Origin: an uncultured Lachnospiraceae bacterium
Lineage (GTDB): Bacteria > Bacillota > Clostridia > Lachnospirales > Lachnospiraceae
Assembly: GCA_910579425.1 (NCBI GenBank)
Contig: CAJTVL010000024.1
Coordinates: forward strand, 1-56,891
DNA length: 56,891 bases
Reading direction: 5' to 3'
Position numbers and translations under genes: made by a program
Part shown: positions 32,706 to 41,786 of the stretch, piece by piece
How positions within the stretch are numbered: the stretch's first letter is position 1
Layout of the letters: the number at the start of each line of letters is the position of its first letter
Notes under the pieces: generated by a model
Databases searched by the model: none
Told to the model about the DNA's origin: nothing
The model's input: the letters and a program-made list of their open reading frames with translations, nothing else

Positions 32706-33629
32706 CTACTTATACTCCAGATTCATAATAATATTCTGGGGATAATCTCCATACTTTTCCCCAAAAATATTAAACCCTCCAATATACTGCGCATCTTCCT
32801 TATTTCCGATCCGAAGCACGATCGCGCCGTCCTTCATAATGTCCAGATCCTCCACCGTCACATCCCCGACACGCTCCTCGTTAATATAGCATCCGTTCTG
32901 CAAAACGCTCCACCTCACTAGAAGGCCATACTGGCTGCTGCCGGATTCCCACACCTTGGGCGTATAGCGTCCCCGCCTTGCGCCGAAGTCTCCGGGTGAA
33001 AGGAATGTCCCTATCTCCTTTCCATTGATCCACAGCGTAATCTCCGACTTCCAGTCCTCCCGGTAATTGGCCACCTCCGAGCATATTTCCATGGAAAAGC
33101 TGATACTCCGGACAGATGCGTTTTTGCGAAGCCTGTTGGGAAAGCGGTATTCCACATAACCGCCTGCGCTCCATAAAAGCTGAGCCCGAAACCGCTCCGG
33201 CATATAAAAGCATGACATTGTATCCTCATTCCCGATGATTCCATGCTCCCCTGCGATACCGCAGGTAGGTCTGGCCTCGCAGACGGAATAAGCGCCTACC
33301 GGCATATCCACCGTTTCCACATCATTGACATACTGGTCAATGTCCAACAGATTAATGTTGATCATATCCTTTTTCCGGCTGCAGAGCTTTACTGCCCCTC
33401 TTGTCCCGGGCTGTACCTCCGCATTGATCAACTCTGCCGTCTCCAGCATCTTCACATGCAGCGCCGCGCTTGACGGCGCAATGCAGAGCTTCTCGGAAAT
33501 TTCCACAATACTGAGACTTTCCGTATAGAGCAGCTTCAAAATATCCAGCCGCACTTGTGAGGACAAGGCTTTTCCCAGATTACAAAGTTCCTGTCCGTCC
33601 GACAAATCCAACGATAGCGGTTTTGACAT
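32706..33629 (-). CDS. ArsR-like winged-helix regulator with large C-terminal domain
   Basis: A 307-residue regulator. Residues 12-85 form an ArsR-like winged helix (LSSQVRLDILKLLYTESLSIVEISEKL; SSAALHVKMLETAELI, split). The remaining 200 residues are beta-rich and Trp/Tyr-rich (ITLWINGKEIGTFLSPGDFG; YGLLVRWSVLQNG), like a jelly-roll or carbohydrate-binding fold, and probably sense the operon's sugar (inference). This two-part plan matches the COG4189 group. It is the last gene of the sugar operon, 26 nt after the acyltransferase. The ribosome binding site is weak (AGCGAGGGATGAA). Confidence 0.75.
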   Translation of the reverse strand: MSKPLSLDLSDGQELCNLGKALSSQVRLDILKLLYTESLSIVEISEKLCIAPSSAALHVKMLETAELINAEVQPGTRGAVKLCSRKKDMININLLDIDQYVNDVETVDMPVGAYSVCEARPTCGIAGEHGIIGNEDTMSCFYMPERFRAQLLWSAGGYVEYRFPNRLRKNASVRSISFSMEICSEVANYREDWKSEITLWINGKEIGTFLSPGDFGARRGRYTPKVWESGSSQYGLLVRWSVLQNGCYINEERVGDVTVEDLDIMKDGAIVLRIGNKEDAQYIGGFNIFGEKYGDYPQNIIMNLEYK

Positions 33630-33655
33630 TTCATCCCTCGCTTCTTTCGCAGCAG

Positions 33656-34669
33656 CTAGCTATCCCTGCCCTTGCATATTCCCTGCAGATACCATATCAC
33701 AGACAGGATTACCAGGAACAGCCCGATGCTGTAATTTATTTCTTTCCTGTAAAATTTTGATGCCGTCACTGCAAAGATAATCAAGTTGCTGAGCAACAGA
33801 TAAAACAGGCTGTTTTTTCCAACTCCTGTCAGATAACGCACACACAGTTTCTGCGCCTTATTCTCAAGCGCCGCGGCAAGCAGATAATACAGGTATACAA
33901 AAAGCGCCGCGCCCGCCAGAAACGAAAAGGACAGCGGAAACCGGGACGGCTGGCCATCCGAAATCCACAGATAATCAATAGTATGCCACAGTGTCCCCAC
34001 GCAGGCAAGAGCGAAAATAATTTTTCTAAAGCCCGCCTGCTTTCTGGCAAACCAGATGCCTGCTAAAAAATAGATTCCATAAGGGATAACAGGGAAATAT
34101 GCACCTTCTATCCCGCCTGCAAGGCTCCCTGCAAAGCTTGCCCCGCTTCCCTTGTCTACCGCGATAAATCTGCCTGTTCCCGGCTGCAGAACCAGGCAGG
34201 TCAAAATTGACAGGGCTGCCATCACCGGCAGCCCCCATTTACATTTTTCCTGATGCAGTGGAAACAGAATGCCTGCCAACAGCATGACCAAAGCAAAGCT
34301 GAACAAAAATTCAGACCATCCTGCCAGGCGCTTTAACAGCAAAATTTCCAGTGCCAAATCCAGCCTCAAAGGTATTTTTTCTACGAATACCACATAGCAG
34401 AAGCTGGAAATATAGAAAGCCGCCAGCAAACGCAATGCATTTTTGAAAATACGTCCGGCCGTCTCTTTCCATTCCTTCCTGAAATAGGCAAGATGAGCTG
34501 CATAGCCAAAGCAAAACAGGAAGCCGGAAAAAGTAGTCAGGTTGATATAATCCGATATGTGTAACGCTACAGGGTTCCTGCCCAAATCCACATAAAACTG
34601 GATACAATGGGCAAGAATCATCTGCAATGTCAATATTCCTTTCAGAATATCGATTCTACGTACTCTCAT
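33656..34669 (-). CDS. Acyltransferase-3 family membrane protein
   Basis: About 337 residues with about ten membrane helices. The N-terminus RRIDILKGILTLQMILAHC, with its His before the second half of helix 1, is the usual start of acyltransferase-3 proteins, which move acetyl or other acyl groups from the cytoplasm onto sugars or lipids. The ATG at 34669 follows the GH2 stop by 3 nt, so expression is coupled to the glycosidase. An acyltransferase is unusual in a sugar uptake operon; it may modify a surface glycan, or act in host-glycan handling, both inference. Confidence 0.78.
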   Translation of the reverse strand: MRVRRIDILKGILTLQMILAHCIQFYVDLGRNPVALHISDYINLTTFSGFLFCFGYAAHLAYFRKEWKETAGRIFKNALRLLAAFYISSFCYVVFVEKIPLRLDLALEILLLKRLAGWSEFLFSFALVMLLAGILFPLHQEKCKWGLPVMAALSILTCLVLQPGTGRFIAVDKGSGASFAGSLAGGIEGAYFPVIPYGIYFLAGIWFARKQAGFRKIIFALACVGTLWHTIDYLWISDGQPSRFPLSFSFLAGAALFVYLYYLLAAALENKAQKLCVRYLTGVGKNSLFYLLLSNLIIFAVTASKFYRKEINYSIGLFLVILSVIWYLQGICKGRDS

Positions 34670-34674
34670 TTGCT

Positions 34675-36417
34675 TCAGGCCTGCCACTTTCCCTCATTAA
34701 TCTCGCGGATGGTATCTACGGAAATCTTCGGTTCTCTGTCATAAGTCAAAAGTCCGTTGATCTCCTGCTCCACATCCGTCAGCTCCGTATAGCAGAAGCC
34801 CTGCACATAAGGAGAAGCCAGAAGAGGCGCGATCACATCATTGTAACGCTTTGCAAAATCCTCATCCGATACCGCATTGGAATACCCCCAGCCTTCCGAA
34901 TCTCCCTTTTGATAGGAAATCCCGCCAAACTCCGTTACCAGAATAGGCTGCCCCACGTATTCCCATCCATTAGCAAACAGGGGACGCCCCGCAGCGGTAA
35001 ACTGGAGAATATTTTCAAGAGAGCTGTAGCGTTTTTCCAATACCTCCCTCTGCCACTCATAATCATGAACGGTAAGCAGATCGGTACAGGTATGCTCCCA
35101 GCCGTCATTGGAAATCACCGGCCTGGTGGTATCCAATGACTTGGTGAGATAAATCATAGCGGCCGAATGGCTCTGCTGCTCCACATTATCTTTAATATTT
35201 GGTACGCCCCAGGACTCATTCAAGGGAGTCCATGCCACAATACAGGGGTGATTGTAATCCCTCACAATCTCCGACATCCATTCCTTGGTAATTCTCTGGA
35301 CATATTTGCGGGAATACACATAAGCCGCCGCGATCTCTCCCCATACAAGGAAACCCAAGCGGTCTGCATGATACAGAAAACGGGGATCTTCTATCTTCTG
35401 ATGCTTGCGCACCCCGTTAAATCCCATGGATTTAGCCAGTTCAATATCTTTCACAAAGTCCTCATCTTCCGGCGCTGTAAGCAGAGACTTTCTCCAATAT
35501 CCCTGATCCAGCAAAAGCTTCTGGAAATAAGGGCGGTTATTTAGCAAAAATCTGCCGTTTTCAACGGATACCTTCCGCATGCCAAAGTAGGATGTAACCT
35601 CATCCACCACTTCCCCGTCCACGGACAGGGTAAACTCCACATCAAACAGCCTGGGATTTTCCGGTGTCCAGGCCAAATCCTCCTGGAAATTCCAGTTCCG
35701 GAGAAGCTGCTGATCCAGCATCACGGAAAAGCTTCCGGCCTCTCTCTCCGCATCTACCGCCAGGGAAGCCATCTCGCATCCCTCAAAGCTGATCCTGGTT
35801 TTAAGCTGTGCCTTGGCCACTCCATTGATTTCGTACTGGAACTCCGCTTTCATGTAATCTAAATCCGGCGTAATATGTACATAATCCAGATACCCTTTTC
35901 CTACTGCCTCCAGCCATACACTCTGCCAGATTCCGGTAGTGCGTGTGTAGAAAATGCTGGCGCTTTCCTTTTGCCAGAACTGCTTTCCTCTGGGCATCTC
36001 CAAATCCGTCACACTGTCCTCGGCCATTACCACAATGGTATTTTCCCCTTCTTTGAGAACCTGAGTAATCTCCATCTCAAAGCCGATATGCCCGCCTTCA
36101 TGAAGCATCACAAGCTGCCCGTTTACCCACACCCTGCAAAGGTAATCCACCGCCCCAAAGTGAAGCAGGATTCTTTTCCCCTGCATCGCTTCCGGCAGGG
36201 TAAAATTTTTGCGGTACCAAACCACATCGCACTCTTCGTTGGTGCCAATCCCGGAAAGCTCCGACTGATACACATAAGGCACAATAATTTTCCTGTCAAA
36301 GCTGTCCTTCTCAAAGGAAAACTCCCATTCTCCGTTTAAGCTCATCCAGCAGTCCCTTACAAACTGCGGCCTTGGGTACTCTCCCCTTGGAATCCTTTTA
36401 TTATTTTCAGTCTGCAT
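34675..36417 (-). CDS. Glycoside hydrolase family 2 enzyme
   Basis: A 580-residue cytoplasmic GH2 enzyme without signal peptide: N-terminal sugar-binding domain (about 20-170, with WYRKNFTLP and HEGGHIGFEMEIT), Ig-like domain (about 180-280) and TIM barrel (about 290-575). The acid/base is Glu401 in WTPLNESWG and the nucleophile Glu496 in ILVTEFGG, both in place. At 580 residues it is closer to beta-glucuronidase-like or short GH2 forms than to LacZ (about 1000). The substrate is a beta-linked sugar, probably the one imported by the adjacent ABC transporter. AAAGGAA precedes the ATG. Confidence 0.92.
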   Translation of the reverse strand: MQTENNKRIPRGEYPRPQFVRDCWMSLNGEWEFSFEKDSFDRKIIVPYVYQSELSGIGTNEECDVVWYRKNFTLPEAMQGKRILLHFGAVDYLCRVWVNGQLVMLHEGGHIGFEMEITQVLKEGENTIVVMAEDSVTDLEMPRGKQFWQKESASIFYTRTTGIWQSVWLEAVGKGYLDYVHITPDLDYMKAEFQYEINGVAKAQLKTRISFEGCEMASLAVDAEREAGSFSVMLDQQLLRNWNFQEDLAWTPENPRLFDVEFTLSVDGEVVDEVTSYFGMRKVSVENGRFLLNNRPYFQKLLLDQGYWRKSLLTAPEDEDFVKDIELAKSMGFNGVRKHQKIEDPRFLYHADRLGFLVWGEIAAAYVYSRKYVQRITKEWMSEIVRDYNHPCIVAWTPLNESWGVPNIKDNVEQQSHSAAMIYLTKSLDTTRPVISNDGWEHTCTDLLTVHDYEWQREVLEKRYSSLENILQFTAAGRPLFANGWEYVGQPILVTEFGGISYQKGDSEGWGYSNAVSDEDFAKRYNDVIAPLLASPYVQGFCYTELTDVEQEINGLLTYDREPKISVDTIREINEGKWQA

Positions 36418-36454
36418 ATTAAATTCCTTTCAAATTACTGCAAGTTACAAAATC

Positions 36455-37339
36455 TTACCCCTTGACGCCGGAGGAAAGCGAGATTCCCTTGACGAAATAT
36501 TTTTGTGTAAAAAGATACAAAATAATCATAGGTACAATAGCCACAGTCGCAATGGCGCTCATCTGAGGCACCTTATTGCCGTACACACCCTTGGCAAGCT
36601 GCAGACCGGCGGTCAGAGTCAGTCTGTCCAGATTATTGATGGCAATGGAGGGCCAGAGGAAATCGTTCCAGCTTCCGGTAAAGGTAAAGAGTCCCACCGC
36701 AATCAAAATCGGCTTACAACTGGGCAGTACAATCTGCCTGTAAATACGAAATTCATTTGCCCCGTCAATTCTTGCAGATTCCAGGATCACATCCGGAATC
36801 GCCATCATAAACTGACGGATCAGAAAAATATTATAAATCCCGGCCAGCCCCGGCACAATCAGGGCAATCGGCTTGTTCAGCCAATGGAACATATGCATCA
36901 TCTTGTACATGGGGATGATGTTAGTGATTGCCGGAAAAGAACACAGGAACATGATCGTGTAAAAAAGTACATCCCTTCCCTTAAAATGCATCTTGGCATA
37001 GGCGTAAGCCGCCATGGAATAAATCAACACCGCAAGCAGAGTCTGGCTTCCCGAAACAATAATGGAATTGACAAACCAGAAATAAATGGGAAGCTGCTTG
37101 TTATCGGCAGATAATAATTCCTTAAAATTATCCAGCGTCCAAGTCTTTGGCAGATAAAGAAACCCGCCCGCCTGAATCACTTCTTTTTCTACCTTAAAGG
37201 AGGAAATGATAATCCACAGCAATGGAATCAGGGCAATAAACGCCATAATACACAGGACTCCAAAAGCAAACCAGGATGTTTTTGACGAGCAATAAGCCTG
37301 CTGCTCTATGCTTTCATCCACTGTTTTTCTTTTTTTCAT
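36455..37339 (-). CDS. Carbohydrate ABC transporter permease (MalG-like)
   Basis: A 294-residue inner-membrane permease with six helices. The EAA coupling loop is LESARIDGANEFRIYRQIVLPSCKP (split around 187-211), and the C-terminus TQKYFVKGISLSSGVKG is the conserved MalG-type tail. It forms the translocation pore with the MalF-like gene upstream, 13 nt away. No ATPase gene is in the operon; as is common for CUT1 sugar importers in Firmicutes, a shared MsmK-type ATPase elsewhere probably energises it. AAGGAGGGA precedes the ATG. Confidence 0.93.
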   Translation of the reverse strand: MKKRKTVDESIEQQAYCSSKTSWFAFGVLCIMAFIALIPLLWIIISSFKVEKEVIQAGGFLYLPKTWTLDNFKELLSADNKQLPIYFWFVNSIIVSGSQTLLAVLIYSMAAYAYAKMHFKGRDVLFYTIMFLCSFPAITNIIPMYKMMHMFHWLNKPIALIVPGLAGIYNIFLIRQFMMAIPDVILESARIDGANEFRIYRQIVLPSCKPILIAVGLFTFTGSWNDFLWPSIAINNLDRLTLTAGLQLAKGVYGNKVPQMSAIATVAIVPMIILYLFTQKYFVKGISLSSGVKG

Positions 37340-37352
37340 ATCTCATCCCTCC

Positions 37353-38243
37353 TTAATCTTCCTGACGACGCATCATGATAAGCTGTACTACCGATACAAC
37401 TCCGATAATAAGTCCTAAGCAGGTGGACATGGCGCTGGCCATTCCTGCCACAGATTTGCCTGTACCAAAGGCAAGATTACGTATGTACATCAGGAGCACA
37501 AAGGTAGATTCACTGGGACCGCCTCCCGTCATGATAAGAGGCTGTCCGTAAATATTAAACTGTGCAATAATTGATACCACAATGGTATAGGTCAGCGGGA
37601 ATTTAATACTGGGCACGGTAATGTACCAGAATTTTTTAAGGCCGGTGGCGCCGTCAAGCGACGCCGCCTCCAAAATTGACCGATCAATCCCTGCAAGAGC
37701 TGCCACATAAATGATCAGATTTCCTCCCAGCCCCCACCAGACAGTGGTCACCACAATGGTAATCCAAGCCCAGGGCTGCTCCCCGTACCAGTTAATGTCC
37801 GTCCCGAACAGGTGATTAAAAAGCCCCAGGGAACGGTTAAAAATAAACAGCCATGTAAGTGTTACAGAAGTAATGGAGAAGAGAGTCGGCATATAGAAAA
37901 TTCCCTGAAAAATATTCCGCCCCTTGGGTCTCTTGTCCAAAAGAATCGCTATGATAAGCGGAAGCAATACCTGGAACGGCACACAGATAATGACAAATAT
38001 GACCGTGTTTTTAAGACCGTTCCAAAATTGCCGGTAAAAAGTTGATTCCTTGTTGGTAAAGATCGTCGCGTAATTCTCTATCCCAACCCACTTAGGGCTG
38101 CCGAACAAATCCCATTTTGTAAAGGACGCATAGATTCCAAAAACCATGGGAATCAGAAAAAATATCAGAAACATCAATAGATGCGGCGCCAAAAACAAAT
38201 ACGGCGTCAGCTTTTGTTTCTTTTTGGTTGCCATCCCTGCCAT
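37353..38243 (-). CDS. Carbohydrate ABC transporter permease (MalF-like)
   Basis: About 296 residues with six membrane helices. The EAA loop is LEAASLDGATGLKKFWYITVPSIKF (split around 190-215). It contains the usual motif PYLFLAPHLLMFLIFFLIP in helix 1. Start chosen at ATG 38243, 8 nt after GGAGGGAG; ATG 38234 is almost as good. It partners with the MalG-like permease and the sugar-binding lipoprotein upstream. Confidence 0.92.
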   Translation of the reverse strand: MAGMATKKKQKLTPYLFLAPHLLMFLIFFLIPMVFGIYASFTKWDLFGSPKWVGIENYATIFTNKESTFYRQFWNGLKNTVIFVIICVPFQVLLPLIIAILLDKRPKGRNIFQGIFYMPTLFSITSVTLTWLFIFNRSLGLFNHLFGTDINWYGEQPWAWITIVVTTVWWGLGGNLIIYVAALAGIDRSILEAASLDGATGLKKFWYITVPSIKFPLTYTIVVSIIAQFNIYGQPLIMTGGGPSESTFVLLMYIRNLAFGTGKSVAGMASAMSTCLGLIIGVVSVVQLIMMRRQED

Positions 38244-38277
38244 GCCTTCTCCCTCCATTCTCCTTTTTGGTTAATTC

Positions 38278-39633
38278 TTATTCACTCATTTCAATCTTGT
38301 CTTTGGTTTCCTGTACAGCCTGGTCCAAAGCTTCCTGAGGGGTTGTACGTCCCCAAAGCACCTCGCCCAATACGGTGTCAAGACTTTCTACCGCATAACC
38401 GTAGTACTTGTAATCATAAATCTTCAGCTCGTCGTTCTCATCCGCAAGGAAAGCCTGAGGCATATCCTGGAACTCGGCTACGTCCTTGATGGATACGTGT
38501 GCAGGACACTGACCTGCCTTGGCCCATTCAAGAGAGTTGTTGCCCATAAAGTTGATAAAGTCAAGCACTGCCATGGTCTTTTCATCATCTCTGGAGTCGT
38601 TCTTGGGAAGAACAAACTGATGGGAAGAAGTCCAGTTTCCTTTGGTTCCTGCATCAAAAACGGGGTAGTCAAACATCTGTGCATTTAAGCCTGCTTCTTT
38701 AACATTGTTGTACATCCAGATTCCTTCCGGACAGAACAGCACTTTACCTGCAAGGAAGAGCTGCCAGGAATCGTCGCCTTCCTTCTGTCCATAACCGGAG
38801 TTCATAATGTCATTCCAGTTCTCCAGTACCTGAACAGCCTTTTCATTGTTAAAGTCAGGGGTATTTCCGTCAGTACTCAAGGTTCCTCCAAGCTGTGCAT
38901 AGGAAGCAAGGAACTTCACGCGCAGCCATGCCATACCAATGGGAATGATCTCGTCTGCCACACAGGCGTCCGCCACTGATTTCACCTCATCCCAGGTAAG
39001 AATTCCATCGTCAAGTACGCCGTTGCCATACTTCTCATAGAGATCCATGTTGGCATACAATACATAAGTATGTACGTCAAGGGGCACACCGTAGTGTCCG
39101 CCATCCAGTTCGGTCATTGCCCATGCCTTGGGGTTGTAGTTTTCTGCTTTTACTTCAGAGCCATCCAGAAATCCTGTGTAATCCGTAAGGAATCCCTGCT
39201 CCTGGAAAAGAGGCACACGCTCTACGTGATTGATACATACATCGGGAACATCCTCGCCCGACTGAATTGCCAGAGGCATCTTAAGATACAAATCGTTTGC
39301 TTCCATTGCTCTGTGATTTACCGTATAATCAGGCTCCGTCGCGTTATAAGCGTCTACCATGGCCTGCATGGAGGTTCCGTCCGCGCCGGTAAACACGGTC
39401 CAGAACTCAATCGTTCCCTTTTTGCCGGGAGCTACCTGGGGTGCTTCCTCTTCTGCCCCTGCCGCATCCTCCGTGGCTGCGTCTGCGGTATCGGTATCGC
39501 CGGATGTATCGGCATCAGCTGTATCCTCTGTTCCTGCATTTGATGAAGAGGAATCTGATCCCCCGCCGCATCCTGCCAGTGATGCAACCATACATGCTGC
39601 CATCAACAATGCTGCAATTTTTTTAAACTTCAT
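38278..39633 (-). CDS. Sugar ABC transporter substrate-binding lipoprotein
   Basis: A 451-residue family 1 (MalE/UgpB-like) binding protein. The signal peptide ends in lipobox LAGC (Cys21), followed by a Ser/Asp/Thr/Ala-rich acidic linker of about 45 residues, which tethers the domain through the thick wall. The fold signature KGTIEFWTVFTGADGTSMQAMV and the inner NNSLEWAKAGQCPAHVSIKD are typical. GGGAGG precedes the ATG at 39633. It is the first gene of the carbohydrate operon. The sugar cannot be named from the sequence. Confidence 0.92.
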   Translation of the reverse strand: MKFKKIAALLMAACMVASLAGCGGGSDSSSSNAGTEDTADADTSGDTDTADAATEDAAGAEEEAPQVAPGKKGTIEFWTVFTGADGTSMQAMVDAYNATEPDYTVNHRAMEANDLYLKMPLAIQSGEDVPDVCINHVERVPLFQEQGFLTDYTGFLDGSEVKAENYNPKAWAMTELDGGHYGVPLDVHTYVLYANMDLYEKYGNGVLDDGILTWDEVKSVADACVADEIIPIGMAWLRVKFLASYAQLGGTLSTDGNTPDFNNEKAVQVLENWNDIMNSGYGQKEGDDSWQLFLAGKVLFCPEGIWMYNNVKEAGLNAQMFDYPVFDAGTKGNWTSSHQFVLPKNDSRDDEKTMAVLDFINFMGNNSLEWAKAGQCPAHVSIKDVAEFQDMPQAFLADENDELKIYDYKYYGYAVESLDTVLGEVLWGRTTPQEALDQAVQETKDKIEMSE

Positions 39634-39741
39634 TTCTTTACCTCCCTTTTCTTGTTGCTTTCTTATTAGCATATGCCTTTGCAAAGACTTTCGAACAGAA
39701 ATATTGTTTTATTCAAACTTTTCTCTATTCTTATAAGCCAA

Positions 39742-39770
39742 ATATTACAACATATTGGCAACTAAATCAA
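39742..39770 (-). promoter_or_regulatory. Promoter of the carbohydrate operon
   Basis: Minus strand TTGATT (39770-39765), 17 nt, TAATAT (39747-39742), about 110 nt before the lipoprotein ATG. The surrounding 39640-39900 is very AT-rich and has no gene; a sugar regulator site is likely here, but none is certain. Confidence 0.6.
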
Positions 39771-39912
39771 CACTTTTTTTATTCCAATTATAAATATTGC
39801 GAATAAAGTCATTTTATTTATCCAGTTTTATTGTTTTTAACTCTTTAAAGCGCCGGTGCAAAACGGCAACGGACGATGCGTCAGCAGCAAATTTCCTTAT
39901 GCGGACCTGCGC

Positions 39913-39941
39913 ATTAAAAAGAGCCGGCCCGTGGCCGACTC
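39913..39941 (-). terminator. Terminator of malQ
   Basis: A GC-rich 9-bp stem with one mismatch (39921-39929 with 39933-39941), followed by TTTTTAAT on the minus strand. Confidence 0.65.
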
Positions 39942-39970
39942 CTTCCTTATAATAATGTTCTGTTTCGTTT

Positions 39971-41599
39971 CTATTTCTTTGCCGCTTTCTTTTCAGCCGT
40001 TTTCTTAGCCGCCGCTTTCCTCTTTGCAGCCTGCTCCGCTTTCTTTTTCTCTTCCGCCGCCTTTTTCTCGGCAGCCTCCTGCGCCTTTTTCCATTCCCTT
40101 TCCTTGCCGAAATCAGAAAGCCTGCAGCTTATCCTGGTTATCTGATAAATCTTCTCGATGGCCGCCTCCGAAAGCATATCCGCATCCATCCGCCACTCCC
40201 AGTTTCCGCCCAGAGTAGACGGCGTGTTGATCCGCGTTTCTTTATCTAGTCCAAGGAAATCCTGCAAAGGCGTAATACAGGTATTCGAAGTACTCATCAT
40301 TGCCATCCTGACAAAATCCCAGTACTTTTCCGCCTCCGGCGTTGCGCCGTTATTCATATATTCTTCTGCAAAGGCCCTGCTCTCCGCGCTCAGCCCCTTA
40401 TACCACTGCACCAGCGTTTCATTGTCATGAGTGCCGGTATATACCACGCTGTTTCTGCCATAACCATGAGGCAGATAATCAGATTCCTCTCTGGGATCAA
40501 AGGCAAATTCCAACACTTTCATTCCCGGATAACCGCTGTCCTTTAAAAGCTGCTTTACGGTTGGTGTCAGATAGCCTAAATCTTCTGCGATAATCTGCTT
40601 TTGTCCAATCCTTCGGTTCAGTGCCCGGAAGAACTCCATTCCCGGCCCTTTTTCCCAATGGCCGTTTTCTGCCGTGAGGTCGCCGTAAGGAATACTGTAA
40701 TATTCATCAAATCCCCTGAAGTGGTCAATCCTGACTACGTCATAGAGTTTAAAGCAATGATCGATCCTGCGGCACCACCAGTCATAATCCGTCTGTCTGT
40801 GATACTCCCATCGATACAGCGGATTGCCCCAAAGCTGTCCTGTGGCCGAAAAAGCATCCGGCGGACACCCTGCCACTGCAAGGGGCTGATATTCATTGTC
40901 AAACTGGAACATAGCCGGATTGGCCCAGGCATCGGAAGAGTCAAAGGCCACATAAATCGGCGTATCTCCGATAATCTCTATCCCGTTTTTATTCGCGTAA
41001 TCTTTCAGCCGCTTCCACTGCACGCTGAAAAGAAACTGTATGTACTTATAAAACTCAATGTCATCGGCGTATTCTCTTTTGTAATAATCCAGCGAATAGC
41101 CCCAGCGTTTACGGATGTCCTCTGCCCACTCGCTCCAGGGCGCACCTCCAAAGCACTGCTTCACGGCCATAAATAAAGCGTAATCCTCCAGCCATGCTTC
41201 ATTTTCTTTTACAAATTTCCGGAAATCCGGATCCCTTTGAATTTCACTGCGCTCAAAAGCCACCCGAAGAAGCGGAAACCGCTCCTCATACATCTTACCA
41301 TAGTCAATCTTATGGGGATCACTGCCAAAATCACAGGCATCACATTCCTTTTTTGTCAGCAATCCTTCTTCTATCAGCGTCTCCAAATCAATAAAATAAG
41401 GATTCCCGGCAAACGAGGAAAACGACTGATAGGGGGAATCCCCATAGCTGGTAGGAGCGAGGGGTAAAATCTGCCAATAACTCTGCCCTGCCGCCTTCAA
41501 CTTGTCAATAAAATCATACGCTTCCTTTGAAAAGCAGCCAATGCCGTATTTTGACGGCAAACTGGCCACCGGAAGCAGTACTCCGCTGGCTCTTTTCAT
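39971..41599 (-). CDS. malQ: 4-alpha-glucanotransferase with a basic Lys/Ala-rich tail
   Basis: A 542-residue GH77 amylomaltase that transfers alpha-1,4-glucan segments in maltodextrin/glycogen metabolism. The N-terminus RASGVLLPVASLPSKYGIG, the nucleophile region VRIDHFRGFDEYYSIP, the acid/base region IIAEDLGYLT and GTHDNETLVQWY are diagnostic. The last 40 residues (from about 502) form an extra tail made almost only of Lys, Ala and Glu, of the kind seen in histone-H1-like proteins. The usual family length is about 500, so the tail is an addition. I prefer the ATG at 41599 (GGCGGAAAG upstream) over 41632. Confidence 0.93.
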   Translation of the reverse strand: MKRASGVLLPVASLPSKYGIGCFSKEAYDFIDKLKAAGQSYWQILPLAPTSYGDSPYQSFSSFAGNPYFIDLETLIEEGLLTKKECDACDFGSDPHKIDYGKMYEERFPLLRVAFERSEIQRDPDFRKFVKENEAWLEDYALFMAVKQCFGGAPWSEWAEDIRKRWGYSLDYYKREYADDIEFYKYIQFLFSVQWKRLKDYANKNGIEIIGDTPIYVAFDSSDAWANPAMFQFDNEYQPLAVAGCPPDAFSATGQLWGNPLYRWEYHRQTDYDWWCRRIDHCFKLYDVVRIDHFRGFDEYYSIPYGDLTAENGHWEKGPGMEFFRALNRRIGQKQIIAEDLGYLTPTVKQLLKDSGYPGMKVLEFAFDPREESDYLPHGYGRNSVVYTGTHDNETLVQWYKGLSAESRAFAEEYMNNGATPEAEKYWDFVRMAMMSTSNTCITPLQDFLGLDKETRINTPSTLGGNWEWRMDADMLSEAAIEKIYQITRISCRLSDFGKEREWKKAQEAAEKKAAEEKKKAEQAAKRKAAAKKTAEKKAAKK

Positions 41600-41649
41600 C
41601 TTCTTTCCGCCTTTCTTAGCTATATTTTTCATATCGCTTTTTTATTATT

Positions 41650-41678
41650 ATTATAATAAAATTCCTCCCGCTTAACAA
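41650..41678 (-). promoter_or_regulatory. Promoter of malQ
   Basis: Minus strand TTGTTA (41678-41673), 17 nt, perfect TATAAT (41655-41650). Confidence 0.7.
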
Positions 41679-41731
41679 GATGATAATCCTATCATTCTTT
41701 TATCCATTTCAATCATTTTATCCTGAAAGCC

Positions 41732-41760
41732 AAAAAAAGAGCTCTGTACCAGACAGAGCC
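41732..41760 (-). terminator. Terminator of the acidic-repeat lipoprotein gene
   Basis: GCTCTGT/ACAGAGC stem followed by seven Ts on the minus strand. Confidence 0.75.
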
Positions 41761-41786
41761 CTTCCTTTTATGTTTTTGTGTAATTC

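Noticed and set aside
39359..39736. Plus-strand frames opposite the sugar-binding lipoprotein signal and linker region.
   Set aside because: Shadow of a clearly coding minus-strand gene with low-complexity linker.
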